Below are positions 62,933 through 64,000 of a stretch of DNA of 64,000 bases, one piece after another; positions within the stretch are counted from its first letter, which is position 1, and each line of letters opens with the position of its first letter. Under the pieces are notes generated by a model. That model was not told the origin of the DNA. It made no database searches and saw only the letters and a program-made list of their open reading frames with translations. The stretch is taken from NCBI GenBank assembly GCA_963971305.1, contig OZ020303.1, positions 19,465,184-19,529,183 on the forward strand. The letters run 5' to 3'. A program made the translations under genes and the position numbers. The stretch is from Arcuatula senhousia (taxonomy: Eukaryota > Mollusca > Bivalvia > Mytilida > Mytilidae).

Positions 62933-63071
62933 GAAGCTGTAGGGCCATGTGGTAGCTATCCTTGTCAGAACAATGGACGATGTCTGGACACATACAGAGA
63001 TGAACAAGGAAACAGGATATATCTATGTCTATGTACCGAGGAATGGGGAGGACAGAACTGTGATGTCAAAA
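62933..63071 (+). CDS. PAN-EGF protein, EGF-like exon
   Basis: The acceptor is TTTTTTTTATAG/GAAGC and the donor is TCAAAA/GTAAGA. The 139 bases enter in phase 0, matching the phase-0 donor at 55,236, and leave in phase 1. The translation would be residues 111-156. It carries a complete EGF-like module with six cysteines (116, 121, 127, 142, 144, 153), including CQNNGRC, a C-x-C pair and CTEEWGGQNC. No calcium-binding signature is obvious. EGF modules serve as spacers or protein contacts in extracellular proteins. The link to the exon at 54,907 rests on phase, strand and domain logic over a 7.7-kb gap, so it is likely but not proven; the exon could belong to a gene with another start. Confidence 0.82.
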
Positions 63072-63997
63072 GTAAGATTTATAGGTTCTTAGTTCCTAAC
63101 GTACTTATGTTCTTGGAAAAGACGGACTGATCTTTCACAACTGATGGAATTTTGGGTCTTTTGGCTTGTTCTGCTACACTCCACTTGCTAATAGATTGTA
63201 TCATGAGAGATAGATCATAGCCTGTTTTCCAAGAACATGTGAATATATCTATTTCTTTAAATATAGTTCATCTTGCATTCTCCTAGAGACAAGATGGCAT
63301 TGCTATGGGTAGTTTTACTGTGACGTCACATTTCCTTAGAAAAATTAAATAGTGACATCACATTTATTTGGAAAAAATTTTAATGTGAAGTTGAAGACCT
63401 GTTGCCCTTTGAACTGTTTTATTTGTGACATCCCTGTAAACAAGTCATCTGATAGGAGGATTACCCTGTTGAGATGAGCTCTTTTGAAAGTATTTCACAT
63501 TGGTCATTTCAACTCGAAAAATGCCAATTTACAGAAGAATAAAAAACTACATTTTCTAAATTGAATTCATTAGGCATTAAGGAATTTGTTCAGTGTAGAC
63601 AGGTGTTCAGTTAAATCAGACTGAAAATCCAGCTTGATTTAGACTGTGGTTCAGGTTTCAATAAACAACTTTCACTCTGTAATTTGCCAATGAAATGATC
63701 AGAGTACATATATATATATATATTTCTCAAGTCTCTATGCCCAAATAATTTCACTCTGATAAAGCTTTGTGTTTTGTAGACTTATTAGATACACTGTAAT
63801 GTGAATTTGTATTTTAAGTTGCAGTATTTGGTGTAAGTACAATTTCAAAGTTTGATAATGGACAAATCTAAAAGGGGTTACATTTTTATGTGTGGCCAAG
63901 AAGGCATATCAAATGAAGGTTTCTGTGTTTTGATAACAATTAGTACCGGTAATATGTATCATATATAACATAACAATGATTTTTCTCTATTGAACAG
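63072..63997 (+). other. Intron after the EGF exon
   Basis: It starts GTAAGATT and is AT-rich. It contains a perfect CRE-like TGACGTCA at 63,321-63,328 and a TA microsatellite at about 63,706-63,722. No exon is seen. Confidence 0.5.
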
Positions 63998-64000
63998 AAC
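63998..64000 (+). CDS. Possible start of the next exon, cut by the window
   Basis: TTTTTCTCTATTGAACAG/AAC at the very end looks like a splice acceptor with a pyrimidine tract. Phase 1 from the EGF exon would give a Lys codon (A+AA). Three bases cannot confirm it. Confidence 0.3.

Noticed and set aside
63321..63328. Perfect CRE palindrome TGACGTCA
   Set aside because: A single 8-base match deep in an intron is not enough to call a regulatory site.

Overview
The window reads as nuclear DNA of a bivalve mollusc, most likely a marine mussel (Mytilus-like). The reasons are a very AT-rich, exon-poor sequence, GT-AG introns, a short secreted C1q-domain gene of the type bivalves carry in large families, and a dense mix of mobile-element remnants whose style (tandem-core elements, a tRNA-derived SINE, MITEs, hAT and reverse-transcriptase fragments) is typical of bivalve genomes. 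The species assignment is inference; nothing in the window proves it.

Layout. Positions 1-54,800 form a gene desert in which I find no convincing cellular exon. It holds mobile-element debris: two degraded reverse-transcriptase 3' ends and a related 3' UTR copy (2.2-2.8, 42.0-42.4, 53.6-54.1 kb); a 2.5-kb TTAA-flanked inverted-repeat element (12.9-15.4 kb); a tRNA-derived SINE with a perfect 13-bp target duplication (28.7 kb); a tandem-core element (38.8-39.6 kb); foldback and inverted-repeat elements (39.8-40.5 and 43.9-45.3 kb); a three-level nest of insertions (45.6-49.3 kb); a dead hAT transposon (50.6-52.5 kb) and several MITEs.

Positions 54,800-64,000 hold the genes. On the plus strand a secreted or membrane-anchored protein starts at 54,907 with a signal peptide and a PAN/apple-like exon. 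It continues, in a compatible reading phase, with an EGF-like exon at 62,933-63,071 and runs off the window. On the minus strand, inside the 7.7-kb intron between those exons, lies a complete three-exon gene for a 186-residue secreted C1q-domain protein (58,012-60,750) with a TATA box and a polyadenylation signal. Three tandem-core elements sit below, inside and just above this C1q gene.

The most interesting structural signal is a shared end-grammar among repeat families with unrelated tandem cores. The order is a T-run, a 5' hairpin, a short GC-rich microsatellite, a tandem core, a 3' copy of the hairpin's right arm, and a terminal TCTTGTT-like motif. This resembles Helentron-type (HINE/pearl-like) non-autonomous elements. 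That class name is inference; the shared ends can be read directly in the sequence.
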